Below the pieces are notes generated by a model. The model saw only the letters and a program-made list of their open reading frames with translations. It had not been told where the DNA came from and ran no database searches. The position numbers were made by a program, and so were the translations under genes. A stretch of DNA of 43,067 nt, taken from positions 1 to 43,067 of the forward strand of contig JAFGJR010000140.1 in the NCBI GenBank assembly GCA_016928975.1, given 5' to 3'. Positions 1 through 9,300 of this stretch are shown here, in pieces (the stretch's first letter is position 1; every line of letters starts with the position of its first letter). Source of the stretch: Sedimentisphaerales bacterium. GTDB lineage: Bacteria; Planctomycetota; Phycisphaerae; Sedimentisphaerales; SG8-4.

Positions 1-36
1 ACGGCGTGACGTAAGGGTGTATAGTATGCCATAGGT

Positions 37-70
37 GGGTCCCAATTCGGCGCCGACGTGGGGCCCTTTT
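37..70 (+). terminator. Intrinsic terminator of an upstream gene
   Basis: An 8-bp stem (GGGTCCCA at 37-44 pairing with TGGGGCCC at 59-66, with one G-T wobble) encloses a second small palindrome, CGGCGCCG, and is followed directly by TTTT at 67-70. This fits a Rho-independent terminator reading rightward, probably ending a gene that lies left of the window. Seen directly in sequence; function inferred. Confidence 0.55.
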
Positions 71-129
71 ACATGCCGATTTCCATGAGCCAAAAACGTG
101 AACACTAATGAATAGGAGATTCACATCAT

Positions 130-744
130 ATCAAAGCAGAATTCAAGCAGAATTCGACTGTTGCGATTTTCAATGACCACATAGGTGCCGAGCATGCCGT
201 CAAGGAACTCCAGAGGGCTGGCTTTGACATTAAGAAGCTGTCCCTCGTAGGCAAAGACTACCACTCGGATGAGCACGTGGTGGGATACTACAACACGGGC
301 GACCGCATGATGTACTGGGGCAAGCTGGGCGCGTTCTGGGGCGGCCTGTGGGGTTTACTCTTCGGATCAGCCTTCTTCTTCGTTCCCGGAGTCGGCCCGA
401 TCGTTGTAGGCGGTCCGATCGTAGCGTGGATCATCGGTGCCCTGCAAGGGGCCGCCATTGTCGGTGGCCTCAGCGCCGTTGGCGCGGCACTGTACAGCAT
501 CGGCATTCCCAAAGACAGCGTGCTCAAATATGAGACCTCTCTCAAGGCCAACAAGTTTCTTCTGGTCGTTCACGGGACCGCTGACGAAGTGGAAAGAGCC
601 AGTAGTATCCTGCGGGGTACGGGCGCGATCGAGACAACGGTTCACAAAGTCGAAGAACCGCCAGCGATAGTGCCCTATGCCCTAAGACCGGAATCGCTGA
701 TCGCCCCTGTCCATATGGGCGCGCCTGACGTGGTCGAAGCCTGA
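130..744 (+). CDS. DUF1269 / general-stress-17M-like membrane protein, start codon unclear
   Basis: A DUF1269-type protein of unknown biochemical role, similar to proteins annotated as general stress protein. The N-terminal part (VAIFNDHIGAEHAV...) is a small alpha/beta domain, followed by KDYHSDEHVVGYYNTGDRM and a glycine-rich hydrophobic pair (GAFWGGLWGLLFGSAFFF and GPIVAWIIGALQGAAIVGG), then a second alpha/beta part with KFLLVVHGTADEVERA. The first ordinary start in frame is GTG at 277, but family-like sequence continues upstream in the same frame to about 160 and the frame is open back to the stop codons at 106-111. No ATG, GTG or TTG lies in that stretch. An AGGAG at 114-118 stands 11 nt before an ATC at 130, which I use as provisional start (204 aa). 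A base error or a true ATC start are both possible. Confidence is high for the gene and low for the start. Confidence 0.8.
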   Translation: MKAEFKQNSTVAIFNDHIGAEHAVKELQRAGFDIKKLSLVGKDYHSDEHVVGYYNTGDRMMYWGKLGAFWGGLWGLLFGSAFFFVPGVGPIVVGGPIVAWIIGALQGAAIVGGLSAVGAALYSIGIPKDSVLKYETSLKANKFLLVVHGTADEVERASSILRGTGAIETTVHKVEEPPAIVPYALRPESLIAPVHMGAPDVVEA

Positions 745-873
745 CCGCACCACAAAGTGTTCGGTGAAGCTCTCATAACGTTTGCACCAGGTTTCGAAGG
801 CAAGACGAGACAGCAAGAACATGCGTTCAACGTAACGTAGGAGCTTGGCTGGCTGCGGTGAAAGGAGGATCCT

Positions 874-1764
874 GTGGATCCGATCAAAGTTGTTGTGTTA
901 GTTGCAGTTGCGGCGGTGGTGGTCATCTTTCTCTCGGGCATAAGGATCGTCCGTCCCACGCACCGGGGCCTCATCGAGAGACTTGGCAAGTACAGGCGTT
1001 TTGCGGCACCGGGTTTCAACTGGATCATTCCTTTTGCAGACCGAATGATTCAGGTCAATATTACGGAGCAGATGATCAACGCCGAGCGTCAAGAGATCAT
1101 CACGAATGACAAGCTCAATGCGAGCGTGGATGCCCAGGTTTACTTCAAGGTCAAGGCTGACGAGGAGAGTGTCAAGAGCTCGCAGTACAATGTGAACAAC
1201 TATCAATATCAGATTGTCAACCTCGCCCGTACGACATTGCGGAACATCATCGGCACCCTCACGCTCAAGTCGGCCAACAGTGAGAGAGATAAGATCAACA
1301 CCTCACTGCTGGAGACCTTGGCCCGGGAAACCAAGCACTGGGGCATGGAGATCGTGCGGACGGAGCTGAAAGAGATCGACCCTCCCAAGGACGTCCAGGA
1401 GACCATGAACAAGGTGGTGAAGGCGGAAAATGAGAAAGTCGCCGCTCTGGACTTTGCCGATGCAGTGGAGCGACAGGCGGATGGAGTCAAGCGAGCCGAA
1501 ATCAAGAAGGCCGAAGGGATCAAGCAGGCCAAGATTCTGGCGGCGGAGGGCGAGGCCGAAGCGATACGGCTGGTCAACGAGGCCGCGAACACGTACTTCA
1601 TCGGAAACGCGCAGCTTCTTAGAAAGCTCGAGGCCCTTGAGAAATCCCTGAGCGGAAACGCAAAAATCGTGATTCCTTCTGGTTCTGAACTCGTCAATGT
1701 GATCGGAGAAATGGCCGGTGTCTTGCCGCTGACGGACAGAGTAATGCCCATGCAGCGGAAGTAA
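874..1764 (+). CDS. SPFH/band-7 (stomatin/prohibitin-like) membrane protein
   Basis: A 296-residue SPFH-domain protein. One N-terminal membrane segment (about residues 4-22) is followed by the stomatin signature VRPTHRGLIERLGKYRR and GFNWIIPFADR, the SPFH core to about residue 185, then an alanine- and glutamate-rich coiled coil (ADAVERQADGVKRAEIKKAEG, then AKILAAEGEAEAI). Family members form oligomeric rings or scaffolds at the membrane and often help control proteases or lipid microdomains. The start is GTG, set by a strong AAAGGAGG at 861-868. The radical SAM gene begins only 24 nt after the stop, so the two are probably co-transcribed. No NfeD partner, the usual neighbour of one subgroup, is present. 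Confidence 0.9.
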   Translation: MDPIKVVVLVAVAAVVVIFLSGIRIVRPTHRGLIERLGKYRRFAAPGFNWIIPFADRMIQVNITEQMINAERQEIITNDKLNASVDAQVYFKVKADEESVKSSQYNVNNYQYQIVNLARTTLRNIIGTLTLKSANSERDKINTSLLETLARETKHWGMEIVRTELKEIDPPKDVQETMNKVVKAENEKVAALDFADAVERQADGVKRAEIKKAEGIKQAKILAAEGEAEAIRLVNEAANTYFIGNAQLLRKLEALEKSLSGNAKIVIPSGSELVNVIGEMAGVLPLTDRVMPMQRK

Positions 1765-1788
1765 CTGCAGAGAAGCGAGGAATCCCGG

Positions 1789-3267
1789 ATGAACATCCTT
1801 TTGGTCTACCCCGAGTTCCCGGATACGTTTTGGAGCTTCAAGCACGCGCTGAAGTTCGTGGGCAAGCGGGCGGTGCTGCCGCCGCTGGGACTGTTGACCG
1901 TGGCGTCCATGCTGCCACGGGAATGGTCGCAGCGGCTCGTGGACACCAACGTACGGCGTCTGACGAAAAAGGACCTGGCGTGGGCTGACTGCGCGTTCAT
2001 CAGCGCCATGGTTGTCCAGCGTGAATCTGCGCATCGGGTCATTGCCCGGTGTAAGGAGGCAGGTTTGCGAATCGTAGCCGGCGGTCCTCTGTTCCAAATC
2101 GAACACGAGAAGTTCGAGGCTGTGGACCATTTCATCTTGAACGAGGCCGAATTGACGCTTCCGGTCTTTCTCAAAGACCTGGCGCAAGGCAACGCGGAGC
2201 GAATCTATTCGTCCGCCGAGCACGCGGATTTGCAGCAAACGCCCCGGCCCATGTGGGAGCTGCTCGACCTCAGACGATACGCCAGCATGAGTATCCAGTT
2301 CTCTCGCGGCTGCCCCTTCAACTGCGATTTCTGCAATGTCACGGCCCTGCTCGGCCATCGTGTGCGAACCAAAACCTCACAGCAGATTATCGCGGAGCTC
2401 GACAACCTGTACGCTCGCGGTTGGCGTGACGAGGTCTTCTTCGTGGATGACAATTTCATCGGAAACAGGCAATTCCTGAAGAACGATCTCCTTCCGGCCC
2501 TCGTCGAATGGCGCAAGGACAAGACCGGACTTCTCTTCTTCACCGAGGCCTCCATCAATCTGGCCGACGACCAACTGTTGATAGAGATGATGGTGGGGGC
2601 GGGATTCAACAGGGTCTTCATCGGTATCGAGACCCCGGACGAGGAGTGCCTGGCCGAGTGCAGCAAAATCCAAAACAGGAACCGAAACCTCGTGGAAGAC
2701 GTGAAACGCATTCAGCGAGCCGGGCTTCAGGTGCTGGGCGGGTTCATCGTTGGTTTCGACCACGATCGTCCCTCCATCTTCCAAAGGCAGATAGAATTCA
2801 TTCAAAAGAGCGGCATTGCGACCGCCATGGTCGGCTTGCTGCAAGCCCCTCCCGGAACGCGGCTGTATGAGCGGATGAAAAAGGAGGGCCGTCTTCGCGG
2901 GGACTCGTCGGGAGACAACGTCGACGGCACCACGAACATCATCCCGGCGATGAGCCTGGACGCTCTGAAGGAAGGCTATGAAGGAATTCTGCAGCACATC
3001 TATTCCCCGGAACACTACTACCGGCGCATTAGGACCTTTCTCCGTGAATACCAGCCACCCCGAATCCGAGGACGGATACGGTTCTACCACATCCTCGCAC
3101 TCCTGCGGTCGTTCTATCGACTCGGCCTTGTGGGCCAGGAACGGTTGCACTACTGGAAGCTGCTGCTTTGGACTCAGTTCCGGCGTCCCCGGCTCATCCC
3201 TGAAGCCGTCATGCTCGCGATCTGTGGCCACCATTTTCGCAAGGTCTGCGAACGGCGAGTGAAGTAA
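1789..3267 (+). CDS. B12-binding radical SAM protein with DUF4070-type C-terminus
   Basis: A 492-residue class B radical SAM enzyme. Residues 1-140 form a cobalamin-binding Rossmann domain (MNILLVYPEFPDTFWSFKHA; PPLGLLTVASMLP; RIVAGGPLF). The 4Fe-4S motif is CPFNCDFC, with Cys175, Cys179 and Cys182, followed by the TIM-barrel core (DEVFFVDDNFIG; FNRVFIGIETPDEE). The tail from about residue 340 (GTRLYERMKKEGRLRG; HIYSPEHYYRRIRTFLREY) matches the DUF4070 region, which I associate with this enzyme group and with hopanoid C-2 methylase HpnP. Such enzymes usually methylate or rearrange unactivated carbon centres. The substrate is unknown; no squalene or hopanoid gene lies in the window. It follows the SPFH gene by 24 nt, suggesting a membrane-lipid link, which is inference only. 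Confidence 0.85.
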   Translation: MNILLVYPEFPDTFWSFKHALKFVGKRAVLPPLGLLTVASMLPREWSQRLVDTNVRRLTKKDLAWADCAFISAMVVQRESAHRVIARCKEAGLRIVAGGPLFQIEHEKFEAVDHFILNEAELTLPVFLKDLAQGNAERIYSSAEHADLQQTPRPMWELLDLRRYASMSIQFSRGCPFNCDFCNVTALLGHRVRTKTSQQIIAELDNLYARGWRDEVFFVDDNFIGNRQFLKNDLLPALVEWRKDKTGLLFFTEASINLADDQLLIEMMVGAGFNRVFIGIETPDEECLAECSKIQNRNRNLVEDVKRIQRAGLQVLGGFIVGFDHDRPSIFQRQIEFIQKSGIATAMVGLLQAPPGTRLYERMKKEGRLRGDSSGDNVDGTTNIIPAMSLDALKEGYEGILQHIYSPEHYYRRIRTFLREYQPPRIRGRIRFYHILALLRSFYRLGLVGQERLHYWKLLLWTQFRRPRLIPEAVMLAICGHHFRKVCERRVK

Positions 3268-3304
3268 CGCCGCCAGCAGAAAGGAAAGACGAAGGAGAAG
3301 ACCA

Positions 3305-3724
3305 ATGAGAACAAGAGTGGGTTTGTGGATTGATCATAGGAAGGCTATTGTCGTGGCTATCACGGACAAAGGGGAAGAGACACGATTGATCATATCGAAG
3401 GTGGAAAGGCAGCTCCGCCGCTCTGGTGATTCGCCTCTGGAGGGAGCCTATGACAAGGCGCAAACACCGGCACGCAATAGCCGCCAGAGAACGTTTACAG
3501 CACATCTCAACATCTACTATGACGCGGTCGTCGCGTGCATTCGCGATGCCGAAGCGATTCTGATATTTGGCCCTGGCGAGGCCAAGGGCGAGCTGAAGAA
3601 GCGGCTCAAAAAAAGCAACCTCGATGGACACATCGCGGGCGTCGAGACAGTCGACAAGATGACGGATCATCAAGTCGCCGCGAAGGTCCGACAGCATTTC
3701 CAGCACACCAGCCGTCCTCATTAG
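3305..3724 (+). CDS. Conserved small protein, possibly eRF1/Pelota domain-like
   Basis: A 139-residue soluble protein with no membrane segment. It opens with RVGLWIDHRKAIVVAI, has a conserved central stretch LRRSGDSPLEGAYD, then FTAHLNIYYDAVVACI and AILIFGPGEAKGELKKRL, and ends with VETVDKMTDHQVAAKVRQHF. Closely similar proteins occur in many unrelated bacteria and are sometimes labelled translational machinery protein; the beta-strand start and the FGPGEAK-type loop recall the third domain of eRF1/Pelota. I treat that relation as tentative. The start is ATG with AAGGAG at a 7-8 nt distance. It lies 37 nt after the radical SAM gene on the same strand and may share its transcript. Confidence 0.65.
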   Translation: MRTRVGLWIDHRKAIVVAITDKGEETRLIISKVERQLRRSGDSPLEGAYDKAQTPARNSRQRTFTAHLNIYYDAVVACIRDAEAILIFGPGEAKGELKKRLKKSNLDGHIAGVETVDKMTDHQVAAKVRQHFQHTSRPH

Positions 3725-3875
3725 ACGCGAGATGGTGGACGAGTCAGACTTGGCGGTGGCGAAGCCTGTTTCCGGACAGTGCGTCCAATAACTGCGGGTA
3801 GGGTTATACCCCATAGAAAGGGGCTCACCCGTCCCGTACCATGTGTTCATCGACGTACTCAAGAAAGAAGCAAGT

Positions 3876-4106
3876 ATGGGCAGTGCAAAGAAGGAAATGA
3901 CCATGGAGGGGGCACCCACTGGTGGTGAACTGATGGCCAATCGGAAGCAGAATCATATGTGGTGGACGGTCGCTGTCATACTGATCATTCTCTGGCTGCC
4001 GGGACTGCTGGGCGGGTACACGGTGACAGGGGTAGCCAACATCCTTCTATCACTTGCCCTTGTCGTGGTGCTATTCCGGATCCTGCAAGGGCGACGACCG
4101 GCGTGA
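3876..4106 (+). CDS. Tiny lmo0937-like (DUF5670) two-helix membrane protein
   Basis: The core, MWWTVAVILIILWLPGLLGG followed by a second hydrophobic segment (NILLSLALVVVLFRILQG) and a basic end RRPA, matches the roughly 50-residue lmo0937 family of small membrane proteins of unknown function, often induced by stress. Family length favours the ATG at 3957 (49 aa, GGAAG about 10 nt upstream). In-frame ATGs at 3933, 3897 and 3876 would add a soluble leader; GTG 3843 is also open. I report the 3876 start, which follows an AAGAAAG purine stretch, but the true start may be 3957. Both strands of evidence are weak for the leader and good for the core. Confidence 0.6.
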   Translation: MGSAKKEMTMEGAPTGGELMANRKQNHMWWTVAVILIILWLPGLLGGYTVTGVANILLSLALVVVLFRILQGRRPA

Positions 4107-4298
4107 GAGGTGGTTAGGCGGCAGCACGCGTCACAAGGGAAATGTGGCACAAGAAGGAAAGGACAATGGCTATGCTCTATGTTTCGCAGTTTCGCCGCTG
4201 TGTTGATTTTGGACCGGAGAGGGCACTCGGACGGTCTCCGGGACGTTGTGGGATTAGGCCGCAGACCAGACATTCGGACGATATGCGAAGAGGCAGTT

Positions 4299-4595
4299 AT
4301 GTCAACAGCAGCCATATTTTCGAAGTTTCGACCTACAGATCACCGTGAATCCCGGCATGCAAGGAATGGCCATCCGTATGATGCTCCGCCGAATAATGAT
4401 GTACTGACGGGGCAAATCCTTGAGAACCGGAACACCACATCTCAGAAGAAGGCGTTGAAGCAGATCGCCTCCCTGCCCCTCACCCGACGACGCGAAGTGC
4501 TGAACATCCGCCGTCAGATTGCGGACGGGACCTACAAGGTGGCGGATCGGCTGGATAAGGCAATGGACCGGGTGCTGGAATCGCTCGCCACCTGA
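4299..4595 (+). CDS. FlgM-like anti-sigma-28 domain protein
   Basis: A 98-residue protein whose last 45 residues, LTRRREVLNIRRQIADGTYK followed by VADRLDKAMDRVLESLA, show the FlgM pattern: a helix, the turn xIADGTYxV, then a second helix. FlgM holds the flagellar sigma factor FliA inactive. The first 50 residues are polar and likely disordered. The ATG start has AGAGG 5 nt upstream; the open frame continues up to 4110 but without family resemblance. No flagellar or fliA gene is in the window, so this is an orphan copy that may act on another sigma factor. The next gene is DUF47, 177 nt downstream. Confidence 0.6.
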   Translation: MSTAAIFSKFRPTDHRESRHARNGHPYDAPPNNDVLTGQILENRNTTSQKKALKQIASLPLTRRREVLNIRRQIADGTYKVADRLDKAMDRVLESLAT

Positions 4596-4772
4596 TCGTC
4601 ACGGCGTTCCTACCGCTGGGACGATGGTTCACGGACTCCCGTCACCTGCTATTGAGGACCACTGCAGCCCAATGCGGCCGGTGATGATGGCAGTGTCAGG
4701 TGAAGCTTCGACAAACAACGTGGTGTTCGCGGCCTTGGCCCACATCGGAATACTCGGGTAGAGGGAACACGC

Positions 4773-5399
4773 ATGATTCTCGGGTTTTTCATCAAGCAGT
4801 ACAACTTCTTTGACCTGTTTGAAGAGCAGGTCAGTCATGCAGTGGAGGCGGCGCGTTTCTTCAAGGAGGTAGTGGCCCAGGACCATGTGAGCGAGGAAAT
4901 GCTGAGCCAGATGGCCCGGATCGAGCATCAGGGGGACAACGTGGCGCACACGATTATCGAGCGGCTGAACAAGACGTTCATCACGCCGTTTGACCGAGAG
5001 GACATCCACGCCCTTGTGATGGAGCTCGATGACGTAACGGATATGATCCACAATATTGTGAGCCGACTCCGGGTCTATGATATCGCAGGTGTGGACAGCA
5101 ACCTTGTGGAATTCGCCGCGGTGATTGAGCAGTCGGTGCAGGCGGTGGCCAGAGCCGTCGGAGGGCTGCGGCACGTCAAGAATGTCCGGTTGGTCTTCGA
5201 CGCCTGCGTGGAAGTGAACCGGCTGGAGAATGTCGGCGACATGATGCGCGACCGGGTGCTGGCGGAGCTTTTTGCGACCGCAAAGGACCCCATCGTGGTG
5301 ATCAAATGGAAGGACATCTATCAAGACGCCGAAACCGTGTTGGACGTCTGTGAGGATGTCGTCCACGTCGTGGATTCCATCATGGTCAAACAGGCATGA
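4773..5399 (+). CDS. DUF47 (PhoU-like) family protein
   Basis: A 208-residue all-helical DUF47/TIGR00153 protein. It shows the typical start FFIKQYNFFDLFEEQVSHAVEAA, the metal-binding-like LSQMARIEHQGDNVAHTIIE, and LNKTFITPFDREDIHALVMELDDVTDMIHNI, with a mirrored second half (VNRLENVGDMMRDRVLAELF; IKWKDIYQDAETVLDVCEDV). Members usually sit next to a PiT-type phosphate permease and are thought to regulate it, as PhoU does for Pst. No permease is present here; the next gene is an ECF sigma factor. The ATG start follows GAGGG by 7 nt. Length and motifs are complete. Confidence 0.9.
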   Translation: MILGFFIKQYNFFDLFEEQVSHAVEAARFFKEVVAQDHVSEEMLSQMARIEHQGDNVAHTIIERLNKTFITPFDREDIHALVMELDDVTDMIHNIVSRLRVYDIAGVDSNLVEFAAVIEQSVQAVARAVGGLRHVKNVRLVFDACVEVNRLENVGDMMRDRVLAELFATAKDPIVVIKWKDIYQDAETVLDVCEDVVHVVDSIMVKQA

Positions 5400-5624
5400 G
5401 CGGGTGCCAATTCAACCACGCCGCCTGACAAGCGGGCAACGACTGGAAACCAGAGGGGACATTCTGCTCAGTCCAGTGGGCGGCGCGCTGGCCCTTCCTC
5501 CTTGTTAAGGTCCGTATCATCTCGACGTCAGGTCCTGCAACGTTTTCAGGCCGCAGAGGCTTGAAATCTCTCCCCGTCTCGCACAGAATACACCGGCCAA
5601 AGACCGAAACGGTGGGCAGCCGGT

Positions 5625-6203
5625 ATGAGTGATGTCACACGCATTTTGAACGCCATTGAACGGGGGGATGCCAAGGCTACGGATGAGCTGTTGCCGCTGG
5701 TCTATGAGGAGTTGCGTCTTCTGGCCGCACAGAAGCTATCCCATGAGCCTCCGGGCCAGACCCTTCAGGCGACCGCGCTGGTCCACGAGGTGTACCTGAG
5801 ACTGGTTGGCGAGGATCGTCAGAGTTGGGACAGCCGGGGTCACTTCTTCGCGGCCGCCGCCGAGGCGATGCGCCGCATCCTGGTGGACAGCGCTCGCCGC
5901 AAGAAGACACAGAAGAAGGGGGGCGACTGCACGCGGGTGGACCTGGCGGTCTCGGAGCCAATCGCTGTAGAGACACAGGATATTGCGTCTCTACGCTGCG
6001 ACGATTTGCTCGTCCTGGACCAGGCCATCGAGAAGCTTTCGCAGAAGGACGAGATCAAAGCGAATGTGGTGAAGCTCCGCTACTTCGCCGGCCTGACGAT
6101 CGAGCAAACCGCCTGTAGCCTGGGCATCTCGCCGGCGACTGCCAAACGCCACTGGACCTATGCCCGCGCGTGGCTGATTCGGGAAATGGGCGGCCTCGAA
6201 TAG
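5625..6203 (+). CDS. ECF RNA polymerase sigma factor, TIGR02999 type
   Basis: A 192-residue sigma-70 family factor with only regions 2 and 4. Region 2 runs over LVYEELRLLAAQKLSHEPPG, TALVHEVYLRLVG, the family hallmark SRGHFFAAAAEAMRRILVD and SARRKKTQKKGG; region 4 contains VVKLRYFAGLTIEQTACSLG and ISPATAKRHWTYARAWLI, a helix-turn-helix that would read the -35 element. This type is abundant in Planctomycetota and usually sits beside a large Ser/Thr kinase, as here (114 nt downstream). The kinase may control the factor by phosphorylation, which is known for some such pairs and inferred here. No classical anti-sigma gene is adjacent. The Shine-Dalgarno site is weak. Confidence 0.92.
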   Translation: MSDVTRILNAIERGDAKATDELLPLVYEELRLLAAQKLSHEPPGQTLQATALVHEVYLRLVGEDRQSWDSRGHFFAAAAEAMRRILVDSARRKKTQKKGGDCTRVDLAVSEPIAVETQDIASLRCDDLLVLDQAIEKLSQKDEIKANVVKLRYFAGLTIEQTACSLGISPATAKRHWTYARAWLIREMGGLE

Positions 6204-6209
6204 CTTCAA

Positions 6210-6240
6210 CCCAGCCGATTTGTCTGGGCTTCTCTTTTTT
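6210..6240 (+). terminator. Possible terminator/attenuator between sigma factor and kinase
   Basis: CCCAG at 6210-6214 pairs with CTGGG at 6224-6228 around a 9-nt loop, followed by CTTCTCTTTTTT. The stem is short (5 bp), so termination would be partial; it could lower kinase expression relative to the sigma factor. Low certainty. Confidence 0.35.
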
Positions 6241-6317
6241 CTGTTCAAAAAGTCTGAGCCGGTCCGGCTCGGAATCTCGCGTTGTATGTGCAGGGCAAAC
6301 GGCCCGGGAGAACGACA

Positions 6318-9300
6318 GTGGAAGACAGGAACGAAGAAGCTATCTTCGACGCCGCCATAGAATTGAAGGACCCCACGGAACGAGCCCGGTTTGTGGCACA
6401 GGCCTGCGGCGGAGACCAGAAATTGCTCGCGGACGTGGAATCGCTGCTCCGCTCGCATGATTCCCACAGCCTCCTGGACGCTCCGCTGCTCGACTCCGTC
6501 GCCGTGGAGAATCAGCCCCCAGTGGCCGAGGGGCCCGGCACGGTCATCGGGCGGTATAAGCTCCTGGAGAAGATCGGCGAGGGAGGCATGGCTGTGGTCT
6601 ATATGGCCGAGCAGGAGCAGCCCATCCGCCGCAAGGTGGCCCTCAAGATCATCAAACTGGGGATGGATACAAGGCAGGTCATCGCCCGCTTTGAAGTAGA
6701 GCGCCAGGCTCTGGCGATGATGGACCACCCCAGTATCGCCAAGGTCCTCGATGCCGGTGCCACCGGGACCGGCCGGCCGTACTTTGTCATGGAACTGGTC
6801 CAGGGCATCTCGATCACCGAATACTGCGACAAGAACAACCTGAGCACCAAGGACCGATTGGCTTTGTTCATTCAGGTCTGCAATGCGGTCCAGCACGCTC
6901 ACCAAAAGGGTATCATCCACCGCGATATCAAGCCCTCCAATGTCATGGTCACCCACCATGACGGCAAGCCGGTCCCCAAGGTCATCGACTTCGGTATTGC
7001 CAAAGCCACGAACCAGCGGCTGACGGAAAAGACCCTCTTCACCCGCTACGCCCACCTCATCGGCACCCCCGCCTACATGAGTCCCGAGCAAGCGGAATTG
7101 AGCGACCTGGACATCGACACCCGCTCGGATATCTATTCACTCGGCGTATTGCTCTATGAACTCCTGACCGGGACCACCCCCTTCAGCGAAGAGGAGCTTC
7201 GCAAGGCCGGCTACATCGAGATGCAGCGCATCATCCGGGAACAGGAGCCCGCCAAGCCCTCCACGAGGCTCAGCACCCTCGGCGACACCTTGACCAACAT
7301 TGCCAGGTGCCGCAACTCCAGCCCTGATCTGCTCACAAGGGCCCTTCGGGGTGATCTGGATTGGATCGTGATGAAGTCGCTGGAGAAGGATCGTGCTCGG
7401 CGGTACGAGACCACGAACAGTCTGGCCGAGGACATCCGCCGGCATCTCGACTGTGAACCCGTATCTGCCCGACCACCCACCAGTTGGTATCGAGGCAAGA
7501 AACTCCTGCAACGGCACGGACGGCTTGTCGGGCTGCTTGCCGTCGTGGCGACGACGCTGGTCACGGCCACTGTCGTCAGCACATCGCTGTATGTCCGGAT
7601 GCGGCGAGCGATCCATACAGCTTCGACGTTGCAGAATCAGGTGGACGTGGACCACAAGCTCTCCGCCGCACAGAAGCTCTACAATCAGGGAAGACACCTG
7701 GCAGCATTGGAAGAGCTTGAGGGCGCATTCCAGGAGCGGGACCTGGGCTCCAAGGCACACCTCTTTCACGCCCAGTTGCTCATCGAACTCAAGCGAGGCC
7801 CGGAAGCGGAAGCAGAACTGCTTCCGCTCACTCAAGCAGATCGCGAGATTGCGGCGACCGCCCACTATCTGCTCGCTCGAGCCAACATCGGTCAGGACAA
7901 GGTCAAGGCCGCAGAGCATGAGGCTCTCGCGACGTCAATGCTTCCCGATACGGCAGAGGCGTACGTTCTGCGAGCGATAACGGCCCCGACTCAGGACGAG
8001 GCCCTGGAATGGCTGAATCGAGCGATCGCACTCGATGCGTCGTATTACCCCGCCCACAAAGCTCGTGCTCTGATCTACTATTCTCGAATGGAAGACGAGA
8101 AGGCGGTCGAGGATGTGGCCGCATTGATTGTCCTGCGTCCGAAAGGTTACTTGGGGTACGCGCTGCGTGCCGTGCAGCGGCGCGAGGCTGGGCGGCTGGA
8201 GGAGGCTCTGATCGACCACGAGCGAGCCATCAGCCTGTGTGAAGACGCAGCGGAACTCGCCGAAGTCCACGAGCATCGGTACGTCACGCACGTTCGTCGC
8301 AGGGACTATGCCTCAGCCCTGCAGGACGCACGCCGGCTGGTGGACCTGTCCCCTCAGAGCGCTGACTATCGCATGTGCACGGCCATCTGCCTGGTGGCGA
8401 CAGAAGACTATGCCGGCGCCCAGCGGGAATATCGATCCATCGTGCAAACGAGCTACTCCTGGGACCGATCCGCCCGGTCGTGGCTGGCGCTCCATGTGCT
8501 CGATGCGCTGAAGGCCGGGTGGACGTTCAGAATCCCTCCGGAGATCGCGGACAAGGCGCCCTTTGCGATGGTCCGCAGGACGATGGATTGCTACAACGCC
8601 CTTGTGCGGAACGCTGTACGCATCCCCGTGCGGAACCGGGGCTTCATTGCGTTCTCCTGGTCGCCGGATAGCAGACGACTGCTCTGCGGCTGGGGCGGTG
8701 TCTTCGGGGCCATGGGCCGGACGATCCGTGATGCCGTGCCTGGCCTCTTCGCCGGCCCCTCCGTCAAGATCATCGATATCGAATCGGGCGACCAGCGACT
8801 CCTGACGAGCAACAATCAGTGGTTCCCGGCCTGGTCTCCCGACGGTAAGCGCATCGCCTTTTCCGACAAGGATGGAAACCTCTGCCTTGTCCCGCCGGAG
8901 GGCGGCCTGCCGCGAATCGTAGCCCAGGGAATCGCGCCACAATGGTCGCGGGACTCCCAGCATCTGTACTTCCGGAAAAGCTTTGGAGGCAGTGAGCTGT
9001 ATTCCATCGACATTCGCAACCCCGATCCGAGGCTCATCGAGGCTGTGCGTCTGCCGGGCTGGTTCGTGCCCTGCGAGGAACAGGGCTGGATGGCCTTCGG
9101 GACGCCAGCGGACATGAGCATCGTGGATATGACGTCCGGCTCCACCTTGTATCGCTGCCCATCCCCTTGGCCGCTGTTCGTGTGGCAGTTGCAGCGGTCG
9201 CCCAGCGGAAAAGAGCTGTTCTTCGCGTCTTGGTGGTCGTACAAGCAGGTCGGGCCCATCGTTCTCGATACGGAGACGAAGGAACTCTACCAGGTGCTCG

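Noticed and set aside
1303..2358. 351-codon open frame on the minus strand
   Set aside because: It spans the SPFH and radical SAM genes in antisense and has no Shine-Dalgarno or motif.
4166..4348. 60-codon ORF with AAGGAAAGG upstream
   Set aside because: Reasonable ribosome site, but it overlaps the FlgM-like gene in another frame and shows no conserved pattern; kept out pending conservation data.
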